A stretch of 64,000 bases of DNA, taken from the NCBI RefSeq assembly GCF_001039355.2, contig NW_019775556.1, positions 255,881-319,880 of the forward strand. Direction: 5' to 3'. Both the position numbers and the translations under genes were made by a program. Shown here piece after piece: positions 11,320 through 21,835 of this stretch (position 1 is its first letter; every line of letters begins with the position of its first letter). This DNA is from Lingula anatina. Taxonomy: Eukaryota; Brachiopoda; Lingulata; Lingulida; Lingulidae. Below the pieces are notes generated by a model that had not been told where the DNA came from, did not search any database, and was given only the letters and a program-made list of their open reading frames with translations.

Positions 11320-11590
11320 CGATATCTGAAACTCGGCCCTCAGGAAAGCGGGATTTCGACGGTCAACACATAAGTTCGCATCACATACTAGTAACTAGCT
11401 TGCTGTACTTCTAGAGGTAGCGGGCACGGTATCTTAAACTCGGCCCTCAGGGAAAAGCTAGATCCCCACGGTTTCGGCTCGGCTGTCTCGGCTGTCTCGG
11501 CTGGAGGCTCGGCTGATCGACTGGCTCGGCTGGACACTCTGTGGTTGGCTGGATGATCGGTTGGTCGGCTGTCTCGGCTGGAAAGCAAAG
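11320..11590. repeat. GGCTCGGCT-type minisatellite and local repeats
   Basis: Short units of the form GGCTCGGCTG/GTCTCGGCTG recur from about 11,477 to 11,580. The phrase AACTCGGCCCTCAGG occurs at both about 11,331 and 11,434. This region is GC-rich compared with its surroundings and marks the start of a non-asparaginase block. Confidence 0.7.
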
Positions 11591-12157
11591 TCTCTCTATT
11601 GCAGTGATAGCACACCTCGGTTAAAGCCTCATCGGCGTATTACCATTAGGAAGGTCAGATCTCACCGCTCACGCGAAAACGGGAAAAATTCAACCTCGCT
11701 GTTTGTTTTCCATCATAACTTCCAAGATTTGGCTCCTATGATAAATATGGAAATATATTTAAAAAGTGCACTGAATGGGATTTCTAACAATATATGTGTA
11801 ACGATGTATCATTTCTCTGTTGTAAGCCTCCAGCCACGAAACTGCTGTGAGAAATCGCCAGTGATTTCACTTCCTCGTTTGGTTTCCACTATTTACGAAT
11901 TTTGCTCAACCTGCGCGTTTCACGCCATTTTTCCAAAAGCTCCTTACGGCGTCCCGGATGTTATTTCCTCGTATTTAGCCACATATTCATGCAGAGAATG
12001 AACCAACCCTTCTTTTGAGGGGTTACAGAAGGTGATTTAACCGAAAACAGCAACCACAACTCTCGGTTCAAATAAGTTTTTTACTTATCATTTTTTGGTA
12101 AGACAGAGTCGTAACAGCCGTTAGAAAATCAGTGACTTTGATCTTACCGCAAACAAA

Positions 12158-12397
12158 ATGGCAGACGCACCAAGCTGTTCTGCTGATGAAAAAGCAACTG
12201 CACTTTCAGCACCCAAAGAGGATGAAGATATAAGAATATCTAATCAGAAAATCTTTGAATTGTTCACGAAACCCAAGGATATTAATAAAATGTCTGCAAT
12301 TGAAGAATATAGAATTTTACGTACGATATTGATGGGCCTAATGCTTTTTTTCACCTTTGAACTCGTTAGTGATCATAAAAAGGGGGGTCTTAATTAA
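12158..12397 (+). CDS. Hypothetical protein, unit 1 (MADAPSC frame)
   Basis: An ATG in good context (AACAAAATGG) opens a 79-aa frame. Its acidic, lysine-containing start (MADAPSCSADEKATALSAPK) is followed by a hydrophobic end. In unit 2 (14,520-14,705) the frame stops 18 residues earlier, after ILMGL. The N-terminal 57 residues are kept with one substitution, so this part may be a real first exon. No known domain is recognised. Confidence 0.3.
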   Translation: MADAPSCSADEKATALSAPKEDEDIRISNQKIFELFTKPKDINKMSAIEEYRILRTILMGLMLFFTFELVSDHKKGGLN

Positions 12398-13189
12398 AAT
12401 CACGGAGATATGCAATAACTCTAGAATGGTGAATGACAGTCAAACAAAAGTGAATAAAAGTAGTATTTATTAAATTTTTCTTAACTAAAATAAAAAAAAG
12501 GAAAATTCCTAAAACTGCCATTATGTTATGGCAGTCTCCCCAAAAAATCTCGCTGGTTTTTGTATTACCTAGCTTCCATAATGTTCAATATCAATTTAAT
12601 TTTTTTGGCAAAATGATAACTTACCAAAATCAGATATTACTTATTTTCATTGTGCATTCTGGCATTTTTTTACTAGTTAAACCTTAAAATTGTATATGCA
12701 ATTACCATTATAATATTGGTTGCCACGGCAACAGTGGCATGGTGTTTGTTTACTATTTAACTTTTAAGTTTAACTTTTAAAAATTCATAAATTGAGTACC
12801 AAGAGTGTTTCCCACTTTATATTCAATTAAAAATTCATGATAATGCGTAAAAAATAATTCAAACTGTTACCATAGCAACAGCTATCATTATGACGATTTC
12901 CATAGCAACAGATACATTAGAAGCCATTATTGTTGTTTTTAGTGATGACACATTTTTGAGAATCAATTTCAACCAAAAGTAGCCTTTGGGCAGTGATGCT
13001 GAAGCCTTAAGGTTGAAAAATAAAAAAAATAGTATTGATTGCTATTGATATTTAGCAACGGTTGAAATAATGGATAAATTACAGAAAATTATATCTTGTC
13101 AGATTCTTTTTGGCATAGTGTAACTTTCCAGAAAATTTCAAATGGATATTTAACTCTCATCCGATCATTCGGGATTATATGAGAATTGC

Positions 13190-13206
13190 ATGCGCATGCG
13201 TAGAGC
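13190..13206. promoter_or_regulatory. NRF1-like site upstream of the MTDKSSQAAD frame
   Basis: The palindromic core TGCATGCGCATGCGTA matches the NRF1 consensus and is repeated at about 15,553-15,570 in unit 2. Such sites are typical of CpG-type promoters. Together with the frame starting about 150 bases downstream, this hints at a real promoter. Confidence 0.35.
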
Positions 13207-13343
13207 TCAATTTGCGTTCGCGTGTTTGAGCAAGTTGGAAAGCGCTCTTTTACGCTGTCTTTTTTCCCCAAGTTTTCACTAGTTCGGTGAATGTATGGTG
13301 AACTTTTTCGACTGATTTTGTGTGATTCAGTCTGGATTCCGTA

Positions 13344-13568
13344 ATGACTGATAAAAGTTCACAAGCAGCAGATGTTGTTGGAAACATTCTGTCTGAAATG
13401 CTGCAGCAGCAGGGTGCACAGCATTTAGAGCAGCATGGCCATGGGTCGACTGCTAACATAAATTCGGGGTCTGGGAATGACCAGCCCGATCGTAAAAGAA
13501 AACACAATATTCAAATGTTGGGGGAGGCCGGAGCTTGTTGGCCCAGCCAGACACTTTTGGCCTTGTAG
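13344..13568 (+). CDS. Hypothetical 74-aa protein, unit 1 (MTDKSSQAAD frame)
   Basis: The ATG lies about 150 bases downstream of an NRF1-like palindrome (TGCATGCGCATGCG). The predicted peptide is polar and Gln/His-rich (SEMLQQQGAQHLEQHGHG), then basic (DRKRKH). The unit 2 copy at 15,709-15,933 keeps the frame with four conservative changes, which suggests some coding constraint. It may be the first exon of a host gene or of a transposon gene. No family recognised. Confidence 0.3.
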   Translation: MTDKSSQAADVVGNILSEMLQQQGAQHLEQHGHGSTANINSGSGNDQPDRKRKHNIQMLGEAGACWPSQTLLAL

Positions 13569-14519
13569 TGCCAACTAGGTTTCAAAGTAATTAAGCCCCA
13601 TAACTAAGCTACGTAGTTTCAGCGCAGCGTGCATTGCTTTTGCATTGACGTAAATTATATTAATGGTATAATCCATCAAATGTTTTTTTTATAAACTCAT
13701 TTGCCGTAAAATAATTAATGAGATTTTTGCCAGTAGAAACTAAGTCAGTGTATGAATCATATGACTTACTCTACTGAATTAGTCATCACTACTCAGTATG
13801 CCGCTTCTTATCATGGGTTATATTGGATTATATTTTGTAAACATAATAAATAAATTTTTAGTAACACTGGTTTTTAATTTACGAACGGTTGTGCAAATTG
13901 TATAACTNGGCTGGATGCTCGGCTGGTCGGCTGTCTCGGCTGGAAAGCAAAGTCTCTCTATTGCAGTGATAGCACACCTCGGTTAAAGCCTCATCGGCGT
14001 ATTACCATTAGGAAGGTCAGATCACACCGCTCACACGAAAACGGGAAAAATTCAACCTCGCTGTTTGTTTTCCATCATAACTTCCAAGATTTGGCTGCTA
14101 TGATAAATATGGAAATATATTTAAAAAGTGCACTGAATGGGCTTTCTAACAATATATGTGTAACGATGTATCAATTCTCTGTTGTAAGCCTCCATCCACG
14201 AAACTGCTGTGAGAAATCGCCAGTGATTTCACTTCCTCCTTTGGTTCCCACTATTTACGAATTTTGCTCAACCTGCGTGTTTCGCGCCATTTTTCCAAAA
14301 GCTCCTTACGGCGTCTCGGATGTTATTTACTCGTATTTGGCCACATATTCATGCAGAGAATGAACCAAGCCTTCTTCTGAGGGGTTACAGAAAGTGATTT
14401 AACCGAAAACAGCAACCACAACTCTCGGTTCAAATAAGTTTTCAAATAACTTATCATTTTTTGGTAAGACAGAGTCGTAACAGCCGTTAGAAAATCAGTG
14501 ACTTTGATCTTACCGCAAA

Positions 14520-14705
14520 ATGGCGGACGCACCAAGCTGTTCTGCTGATGAAAAAGCAACTGCACTTTCAGCACCCAAAGAGGATGAAGATATAAGAATA
14601 TCTAATCAGAAAATCTTTGAATTATTCACGAAACCCAAGGATATTAATAAAACGTCTGCAATTGAAGAATATAGAATTTTACGTACGATATTGATGGGCC
14701 TATAA
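14520..14705 (+). CDS. Hypothetical protein, unit 2 copy of the MADAPSC frame
   Basis: The second copy of the frame at 12,158, 61 aa before a stop. Met-to-Thr is the only amino-acid change in the shared part. No function assigned. Confidence 0.25.
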   Translation: MADAPSCSADEKATALSAPKEDEDIRISNQKIFELFTKPKDINKTSAIEEYRILRTILMGL

Positions 14706-15708
14706 TACTTTTTTTCACCTTTGAACTCGTTAGTGATCATAAAAAGGGGGTCTTAATTAAAATCACGGAGATATGCAATAACTCTAGAATGGTGAATGAC
14801 AGTCAAACAAAAGTGAACAAAAGTAGTATTTATTAAATTTTTCTTTACTAAAATAAAAAAAAGGGAAATTCCTAAAACTGCCATTATGTTATGGCAGTCT
14901 CCCCAAAAAATCTCGCTGGTTTTTGTATTACCTAGCTGCCATGATGTCCAATATCAATTTAAATTTTTTGGCAAAATGATAACTTACCAAAGTCGGATAT
15001 TACTTATTTTCATTGTGCATTCTGGCATTTTTTTACTAGTTAAACCTTAAAATTGTATATGCAATTACCATAATAATATTGGTTGCCACGGCAACAGTGG
15101 CATGGTGTTTGTTTACTATTTAACTTTTAAGTTTAACTTTTAAACATTCATAAATTGAGTACCAAGAGTGTTTCCCACTTTATATTCAATTAAAAATTCA
15201 TGATAATGCGTAAAAAATAATTCAAACTGTTACCATAGCAACAGCTATCATTATGACGATTTCCATAGCAACAGATACATTAGAAGCCATTATTGTTGTT
15301 TTTAGTGATGGCACATTTTTGAGAATCATTTTCAACCAAAAGTAGCCTTTGGGCAGTGATGCTGAAGCCTTAAGGTTGAAAAATTAAAAAAAAATAGTAT
15401 TGATTGCTATTGATATTTAGCAACGGTTGAAATAATGGATAAATGACAGAAAATTATATCTTGTCAGATTCTTTTGGGCATAGTGTAACTTTCCAGAAAA
15501 TTTCAAATGGATATTTAACTCTCATCCGATCATTCGGGATTATATGAGAATTGCATGCGCATGCGTAGAGCTCAATTTGCGTTCGCGTGTTTGAGCAAGT
15601 TGGAAAGCGCTCTTTTACGCTGTCGTTTTTCCCCAAGTTTTCACCAGTTCGGTGAATGTATGGTGAACTTTTTCGACTGGTTTTGTGTGATTCAGTCTGG
15701 ATTCCGTA

Positions 15709-15933
15709 ATGACTGATAAAAGTTCACAAGCAGCAGATGTTGTTGGAAACATTCTGTCTGAAATGCTGCAGCAGCAGGATGCACAACATTTAGAGCAGCA
15801 TGGCCATGGGTCGACTGCTAACATAAATTCGGGGTCTGGGAATGACCAGCCTGATCGTAAAAGAAAGCACACTATTCAAATGTTAGGGGAGGCCGGAGCT
15901 AGTTGGCCCAGCCAGACACTTTTGGCCTTGTAG
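15709..15933 (+). CDS. Hypothetical 74-aa protein, unit 2 copy
   Basis: The counterpart of 13,344-13,568, with the same length and an intact frame. Differences include G24D and C65S. It sits just before the unit's right edge, where homology between the two units stops (about 15,990). Confidence 0.3.
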   Translation: MTDKSSQAADVVGNILSEMLQQQDAQHLEQHGHGSTANINSGSGNDQPDRKRKHTIQMLGEAGASWPSQTLLAL

Positions 15934-16176
15934 TGCCAACTACTGGTAGGTTTCAAAGTAAGCCCCATGAACTAAGCTACGTATGCAACGTCATTACTTT
16001 TTTCAGGGTTGGGGCAAGCTGGCACCCTAAACGAAAATGAAATAAGTAATTTTCCTGTAGTTGTCACATGCTGTAGATGTTTTGTGCTTATTTGTCCATT
16101 GGAAACAATGAGAACTATTGTATGTAGTCGCCTTGTGGATTTCTATTGGTAGTGAGATGACTTGTCTGGCCGTTTA

Positions 16177-16344
16177 CAGGGGCGGATCCAGAGATATTTT
16201 CTGACAGTCTTCCAAATTATCTTTGTTGATTCATCTTCCATTTTTGACCGTCTTCCGACAGAAAAAATTAGATACCCATCAATGTTAACTTAAAAATCTG
16301 ACCGTCTTCCAGAAGACCCAGAAGACGGCCTAAATCCGCCCCTG
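16177..16344. mobile_element. 168-bp hAT-like MITE copy 1 (CAGGGGCGGAT TIR), TSD GTTTA
   Basis: The ends CAGGGGCGGATCCAG and (reversed) CAGGGGCGGATTTAG are flanked by perfect GTTTA repeats at 16,172-16,176 and 16,345-16,349. A second copy of exactly the same length is at 30,504-30,671 in the opposite orientation. Non-coding. Confidence 0.9.
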
Positions 16345-16424
16345 GTTTAGGAAGGATCACTTGCACTGTCAACTAGGAAAGGAGCTAGGCTGCTTCCTGG
16401 ACTTTTTTGCATTATCCCTCTTGC

Positions 16425-16673
16425 CTACCTGCGCAGCTGCTGCTTTCTAGTTGGTTTTGCAGATTCCTTCTTTTGTGTAAAGATACCACTTTCCTCTGAT
16501 GCGACATGTTCCCATACATTGATGTTTCTCTGGAAACCGGATTTTAATATACTGTCTGTCTGTTCCTCATAGGACTCTGGCCAAAGCTCAATTCTTACTG
16601 GCTGTTGTCTTATTGGCCTACCAGAGCTGATCATGCATGTTTCTTTTTGCTGTGCTGATGGATGATTTTTCAT
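16425..16673 (-). CDS. Hypothetical 82-aa open frame
   Basis: An open frame starting MKNHPSAQQKETCM, found in the 1 kb that separates unit 2 from its displaced right end. It is polar, with no signal peptide or membrane segment, and no recognised domain. It may be a transposon remnant or chance. Confidence 0.2.
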   Translation of the reverse strand: MKNHPSAQQKETCMISSGRPIRQQPVRIELWPESYEEQTDSILKSGFQRNINVWEHVASEESGIFTQKKESAKPTRKQQLRR

Positions 16674-17399
16674 ACAAGATCTGGAGCTATTTCAAAGCAA
16701 AGTCCATTTTCTTGTTTTTCATGGGCATTTACGCATCAACACAACTGACAAAAATTGATAGTATTATAATAAAACACATTTTTCACCCTTCAAATCTTCT
16801 GGACTATATTTAACATGCAAATGCAAGTCCCAGTGGATGGTCACTTAAGATAAATCTAGATGATATATTTGGGCATGTGGTTCGGGTTCGGGTTCGCTAT
16901 CTTACAAATTATATAAATTCTCCTATTCATGAAACTTCTATCGCTTTAATAGATCAAAACAACTCCCTTTCGTTTATGTAAAATATTTTTCTAGATATTA
17001 ACGCAATAAAATTACGGTAATTCTTCGATACTTTCGATGGGGAAAAATAATGTATGAATGTATGAATCATGACTTACTCTACTGAATTAGTCATCACTAC
17101 TCAGTATGCCGCTTCTTATCATGGGTTATATTGGATTATATCTTGTAAACATTATAAATAATTTTTGAGTAACACTGGCTTTTAATTTACGCATGGTTGT
17201 GCAAATTGTATAACTTTATGGCTCTTTTACCGTGTTTACTTTTGTTTTCACCGTTAAGATTTCTTTTATCAATGATGTCAAAACACAGCAGGAGATTGCA
17301 AGGTGACCACCTCACAAGAACAAGCAACAGCTATAAACTACGAACCAGGTTAAATTTTGCTTCCTAGAAAGGCCGCTGGCAACATTCAAATCAATAAAG

Positions 17400-19298
17400 G
17401 CAGCTAGAACCACGAAAGACCAGAATCAAATGAGGTGCCCCCAGAGAACAGAAAAATGTGAAACAGATTTAATTTACAAAAGCACTTTTACCAACAGGAT
17501 GCATATCAACAGACTGAGAGGCTAGTCCAGATATTTTCAATACATCAGGGTTTACCATGCAACAAGTGAGAAAATCTATCAAGTCTAAATGGTCAAAAAC
17601 TCAAAGAGAAGTGAAATCAGACATTTGTGTTCAAAAATATTCACCAGTGGCATTTTCAACACCCCAGAAACCGAGTTACAGAAAACAGATACTATGCAAT
17701 GTTCACATGAGCAGCAATTTAAAGATGAAACATTTGAGAAAAAGTATAAATTTTAGAAAGTCATATATATAATTTATTATACTTTAGGTGACAAACTAAC
17801 ACAAGTCAACTGTGTACTTATTTGTTTCAGGTAAACAAATGTATATAAATTAAAGCAAAATCAACATTATTTAAAATGATAAATAATTTCTAAAAACAGT
17901 TATATATAGTGCATAAAGTGCATGTACAAATATTAATAGCTTGTGACAAATAAAAATATTTAAGGAAAAACAATTTCAATACTGGAATGAAGATGAAACA
18001 AATTATAATGTGAAAAAATGGAAAGCAAAAAAGCTTTGATAATAGGTTTATTGCACACATTCAGCTTTAATGCGATTATCCCACAAAAAAGCCTTACAAT
18101 TGTTTTAATGAAAGGGGAATACTAAAATCTAAGAATTAACCTTGCAAAGTATAAACAAGTTTTTTGAGAACTTTATGGAAACTAATTTCCCTCAAGGAAA
18201 TCTGTGATTCATACTTTAAACAACCTTAAGAATAAAATCAACTTTAAACCACCTTAAGAATAAAACAATATATAAGTACCTCAAGAAAGTCAAATTAAAT
18301 AAAAGATACTTTTTTATGCTCATACATTTACTTAAAGATATAATTTGCAAAAAGATTTAAAAATGGAATTGGAGTAGTTTGAGGTATATGTTGAATTGCA
18401 CTGATAATTATCATACTTGAGATTATTTCTCATCACATCAGTATGATACAATCATATTATGAATGTTCAATTTTTGATCACACAAAACAGTCTGGTATAT
18501 AAAAGATGCTTCACTGTTATAATAAAAATGATATACATATGTGCTTTTCCAACTAGACAAGATGATATTAAAGGTATTCTATATATATATATATATTTTT
18601 TTTTTTGTGTGTGTGTGACACTTTATGGAAACTTATAATTTCCCCTAAGGAAATCTGTGATTCATACAAAAAGATAAAAAAATGGAATTGGAGTGGTTTG
18701 AGGTATATGTTGAAGTGCACTGATAATACTGATCATACTGAGATTATATCTCATCACATCAATCATATTATGAATGTTCAATTTTTGATCACACTTACAC
18801 AAAACAGTCTGGTATGTAAAAAGATGCTACACCGTCATTATAGAAATGATATATATGTGCTTTTCCAACTTGACAAGATGATATTAAAGGCGCTCTATAC
18901 GAGTTTTACCAGTCAAAATGAATTTTCCTTGAGGGGGGATTTTGTCCTATGTAAGAATCATTGCTTGGTTGCCCTGCACTTGGTTTTTATATTCCATTTT
19001 GATTAATTGTTGTAGTTCTAAATGACCAGCCAGTCATTTAGAAGACTGTGTCTTCCCGTATATTTCAGTTTTTAAGGTCTGAATTGAGAAAAAGCATAAG
19101 CTTTGCAGGGCCTGTAGGCATAGTAAGTATCACTATGGAAAACTCTTAAACATGCAGTGTACCTTAAACATATATCAGATAAGAAAAAAAGTCCACTTTC
19201 ATCAAATAGTCAAAACACCAAAACAGCGCATATAATTAAAATACAGTGCACAATTAGGTGTTTTCATATTTCATATTATATTCATACAGGACAATAAG
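17400..19298. other. 3' flank of asparaginase copy B
   Basis: Homologous to 37,560-38,910 downstream of copy C, so this is the duplicated 3' flank (probably 3' UTR plus intergenic sequence). It includes a local tandem duplication, listed separately. I see no other gene. Confidence 0.65.
18165..18900. repeat. Local tandem duplication in the 3' flank of copy B
   Basis: The segment with AAATGGAATTGGAGT, GAATGTTCAATTTTTGATCA and TGTGCTTTTCCAACT occurs at 18,360-18,580 and again at 18,675-18,898. The flank of copy C has a single, partly deleted version (38,370-38,520). Confidence 0.75.
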
Positions 19299-19487
19299 TT
19301 AAGTGTCAGTGGAAGTGCTTGTGCTAACAATTGGCTTCACAGCGTCAAGGATCAGCTTGGAGATCTTTCTGTGTCCTTTAGCAGTTGCCTCCTTGAGTGG
19401 AGTATATCCAAACCTATATTCTGCCGTGACACTCACCCCTTGTTCTAACAGAAACTCTGCTGAATCCTGATGTCCATGAGAAGCTGC
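19299..19487 (-). pseudogene. Orphan final ankyrin exon of copy B
   Basis: Matches the last exon of copy C (38911-39099) residue for residue apart from a few changes, with the stop codon at 19,299-19,301. The acceptor is damaged: the pyrimidine tract and CAG|GCAGCT of copy C are replaced by a G-rich stretch (GGGGTGGGGCAG). Because the chimeric exon upstream already carries a stop, this exon would be 3' UTR even if spliced. Confidence 0.75.
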
Positions 19488-19668
19488 CCCACCCCAAAAA
19501 ATTACCCAATAATTGTTTTAAAAAAATCAAATGTCATATATGACAAAAAATCAAAATGGACATCAAAAGGGTTGCTGGTCTCGGTGTCCATGTTCACTTA
19601 GTTACACAGTGAAGAAAAGTATACCAGTATATTAAGAGTTTTTAACAGTACGGTCTGGTTTTCCTTAC

Positions 19669-19762
19669 AACATGTAGTGCAGTTCTTTTGTCATAGTTGC
19701 CCTGGCTTAGATTAGTACCACATAAACCCACCCAATTCACCACGGAGGTTCTGCGCTAACTT
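19669..19762 (-). other. Chimeric terminal exon of copy B
   Basis: The same exon 12/exon 15 fusion as in copy A (30-123), of identical length (94 nt), with the in-frame stop at 19,712-19,714. Confidence 0.85.
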
Positions 19763-20738
19763 CTAAAAATAAAAAAAAACAAACAAACTCTAAATGTACC
19801 ATCACAATATAGACGTTAATCAAAATATATAATATGCCGTAGTCTCCCATTGTACGTATTCCTTGCGACAACCCTTCCTGGCTGGGAGTATCTTGATAAA
19901 GCCTTTGTTCTATATTTTTATATGTTCTACCAAATAAAGGCATTGCTTCACCTTTCAAAAAGATTCCCTGAATGCTCATCCTCACTGTACAAACACTCTC
20001 AATCAAACTGGAATAGTTGTTGCTATGACAACAGGGATGCCCCTTTAAACCCTTTCTTCCTTTAGCAGATGCAATAATAACTGACTCACAATAAAAAGTT
20101 GATAAAGTCTTTTATATAATAAGTCTTTTAAATAATAATAATAATAATAGTATAATACATTCCTCTTACCTCCTTCTTGTCCTTAAAATTCCAGTCTTCT
20201 CTTCCTATTACAAAGGCCAGCTTGGCCAGTGCAGCCTCAGGTGTCATGTCGGAGCCTTGTATCACACCTGCTTCCTTCAAAGCCTGGAAATATCAAATAC
20301 AAATCACAGGTCAATAACTAACAAATCTATTACTGTATTGGGCATATATGCAAAGTAAAAAGTTGTTTACTGATAAAATCTAAAACAATCGTTTTCCTTT
20401 GATTTTTGCAATAGAATTGGGTATTCTCAAAATACAAAAGTAGGACATTTTACCACACTAAGCCACAAGCTGTATGGGTGTAAAAAAAAAAATAAATAAA
20501 ATAAAAAGAAGCATTTTCAAGCGTATTTCTCTTGGTTATCAGCAAACCTTTCCTGTGGCATAACCTGGGTTAACAGAGCCTCTGTGGCACTGGGTGATGT
20601 TAAGCAGCAGCACCCCTCTTTTCGTGGCCTCTGAGAACACTTGCATTAAGTCCTTTCTGGAATCTGGAGCATTTCCTGCCCCGTAGGATTCCAGGACCAT
20701 TCCCTTGAGTGGAGGTGCCAAAAACTGGCGAACCTATC

Positions 20739-20782
<44 letters not shown>

Positions 20783-21802
20783 CTTTATCAATAAAAATAC
20801 TCAAAATCTTGATCAAAATCTGAAAAGTTACTATGACACTGGACATCTTTGGGCCTATAGCATCGATTTGGCTTTCATGAATTGGCCATACATGAATAAT
20901 GACCTCCATATGTTAACATTTAGTGAACATCTTTTTTTATTGTCCATATAATTTTAAATATGAAATACAGTGGATATTCACTATCTGATTCATTTTCAGT
21001 ATTTTTTCATGATCTTAACCCAATAGAATATTTATACTTTTAAACCTGCCTAAAAACAACTTATTCAACTAACCATAGCAGTGGTGATAGTGGGGAAAAG
21101 ACGGAGTATTCCCACGCTAGGACAAAGCTTAGTCAAGGTACATTTTTGATTGGTGTTGCTGGTAAGAATCTCATCCCAATGCACTGTGAATAAACAGTAA
21201 ACATATAAAATCAAGGGAAACTTGAAATATATATCGGACCATATGAATCATATCATGGGGTACAAACCTTAAATAGAAAGTCAATCTACTGTAGGACATT
21301 GTAACTTAGATAGAAATCGAGTGCCAAACTTGTTATAAACAAGTTATTATTAAAATGAAATTTTAAGAAGTGCTTTTCACTTTAATACTTTGAAATACAC
21401 ATTTTTATAAGTTTTAAATATCATACCATGAATCTTAGTCCCTAAAACAGCAAGGGGAGGAAAGTTTGGGGAACGGAATGCATCAAAACTGCTACTATCA
21501 AATTTGGTTGAACGGTTTCCTCGAAGAAGCTTATTGTTGAAAAATATCATCACCTAGAAATAAAAAAAAACTCTTTAGAATCAAGATCTGGATAAATTGT
21601 GTACATTGGTCATAAAGAATCTTTGGTTTTCATTCATTTCAATGTAGTTAATTAAATGGTTTAAAAGGTGCTTAATGAAAAAGATCAATATTTGCAATCT
21701 CATACTGACATTATCCCTTTTAAGTGCAAATTATACTGAATGTGAAACTTAACTTATAGGTGCTTTTTTACCAATTAATGCAGAATACATACATGTATCA
21801 AT

Positions 21803-21835
<33 letters not shown>

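Larger units (their letters stand above)
11547..13907. repeat. Tandem duplication unit 1 (about 2.36 kb)
   Basis: This stretch is repeated almost unchanged at 13,909-15,990 with an offset of 2362-2365 bases; the single N at 13,908 is the junction. Each unit carries the same two short open frames described below. The joint N and the modest divergence are what two haplotypes placed in tandem would give, though a true tandem duplication is possible. Confidence 0.85.
13909..15990. repeat. Tandem duplication unit 2
   Basis: Matches unit 1 from the minisatellite edge through the MTDKSSQAAD frame. The last 150 bases of unit 1 (13,750-13,905) reappear further right, at 17,055-17,215, so unit 2 appears to be split by about 1 kb of other sequence (15,990-17,040). 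Confidence 0.8.
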
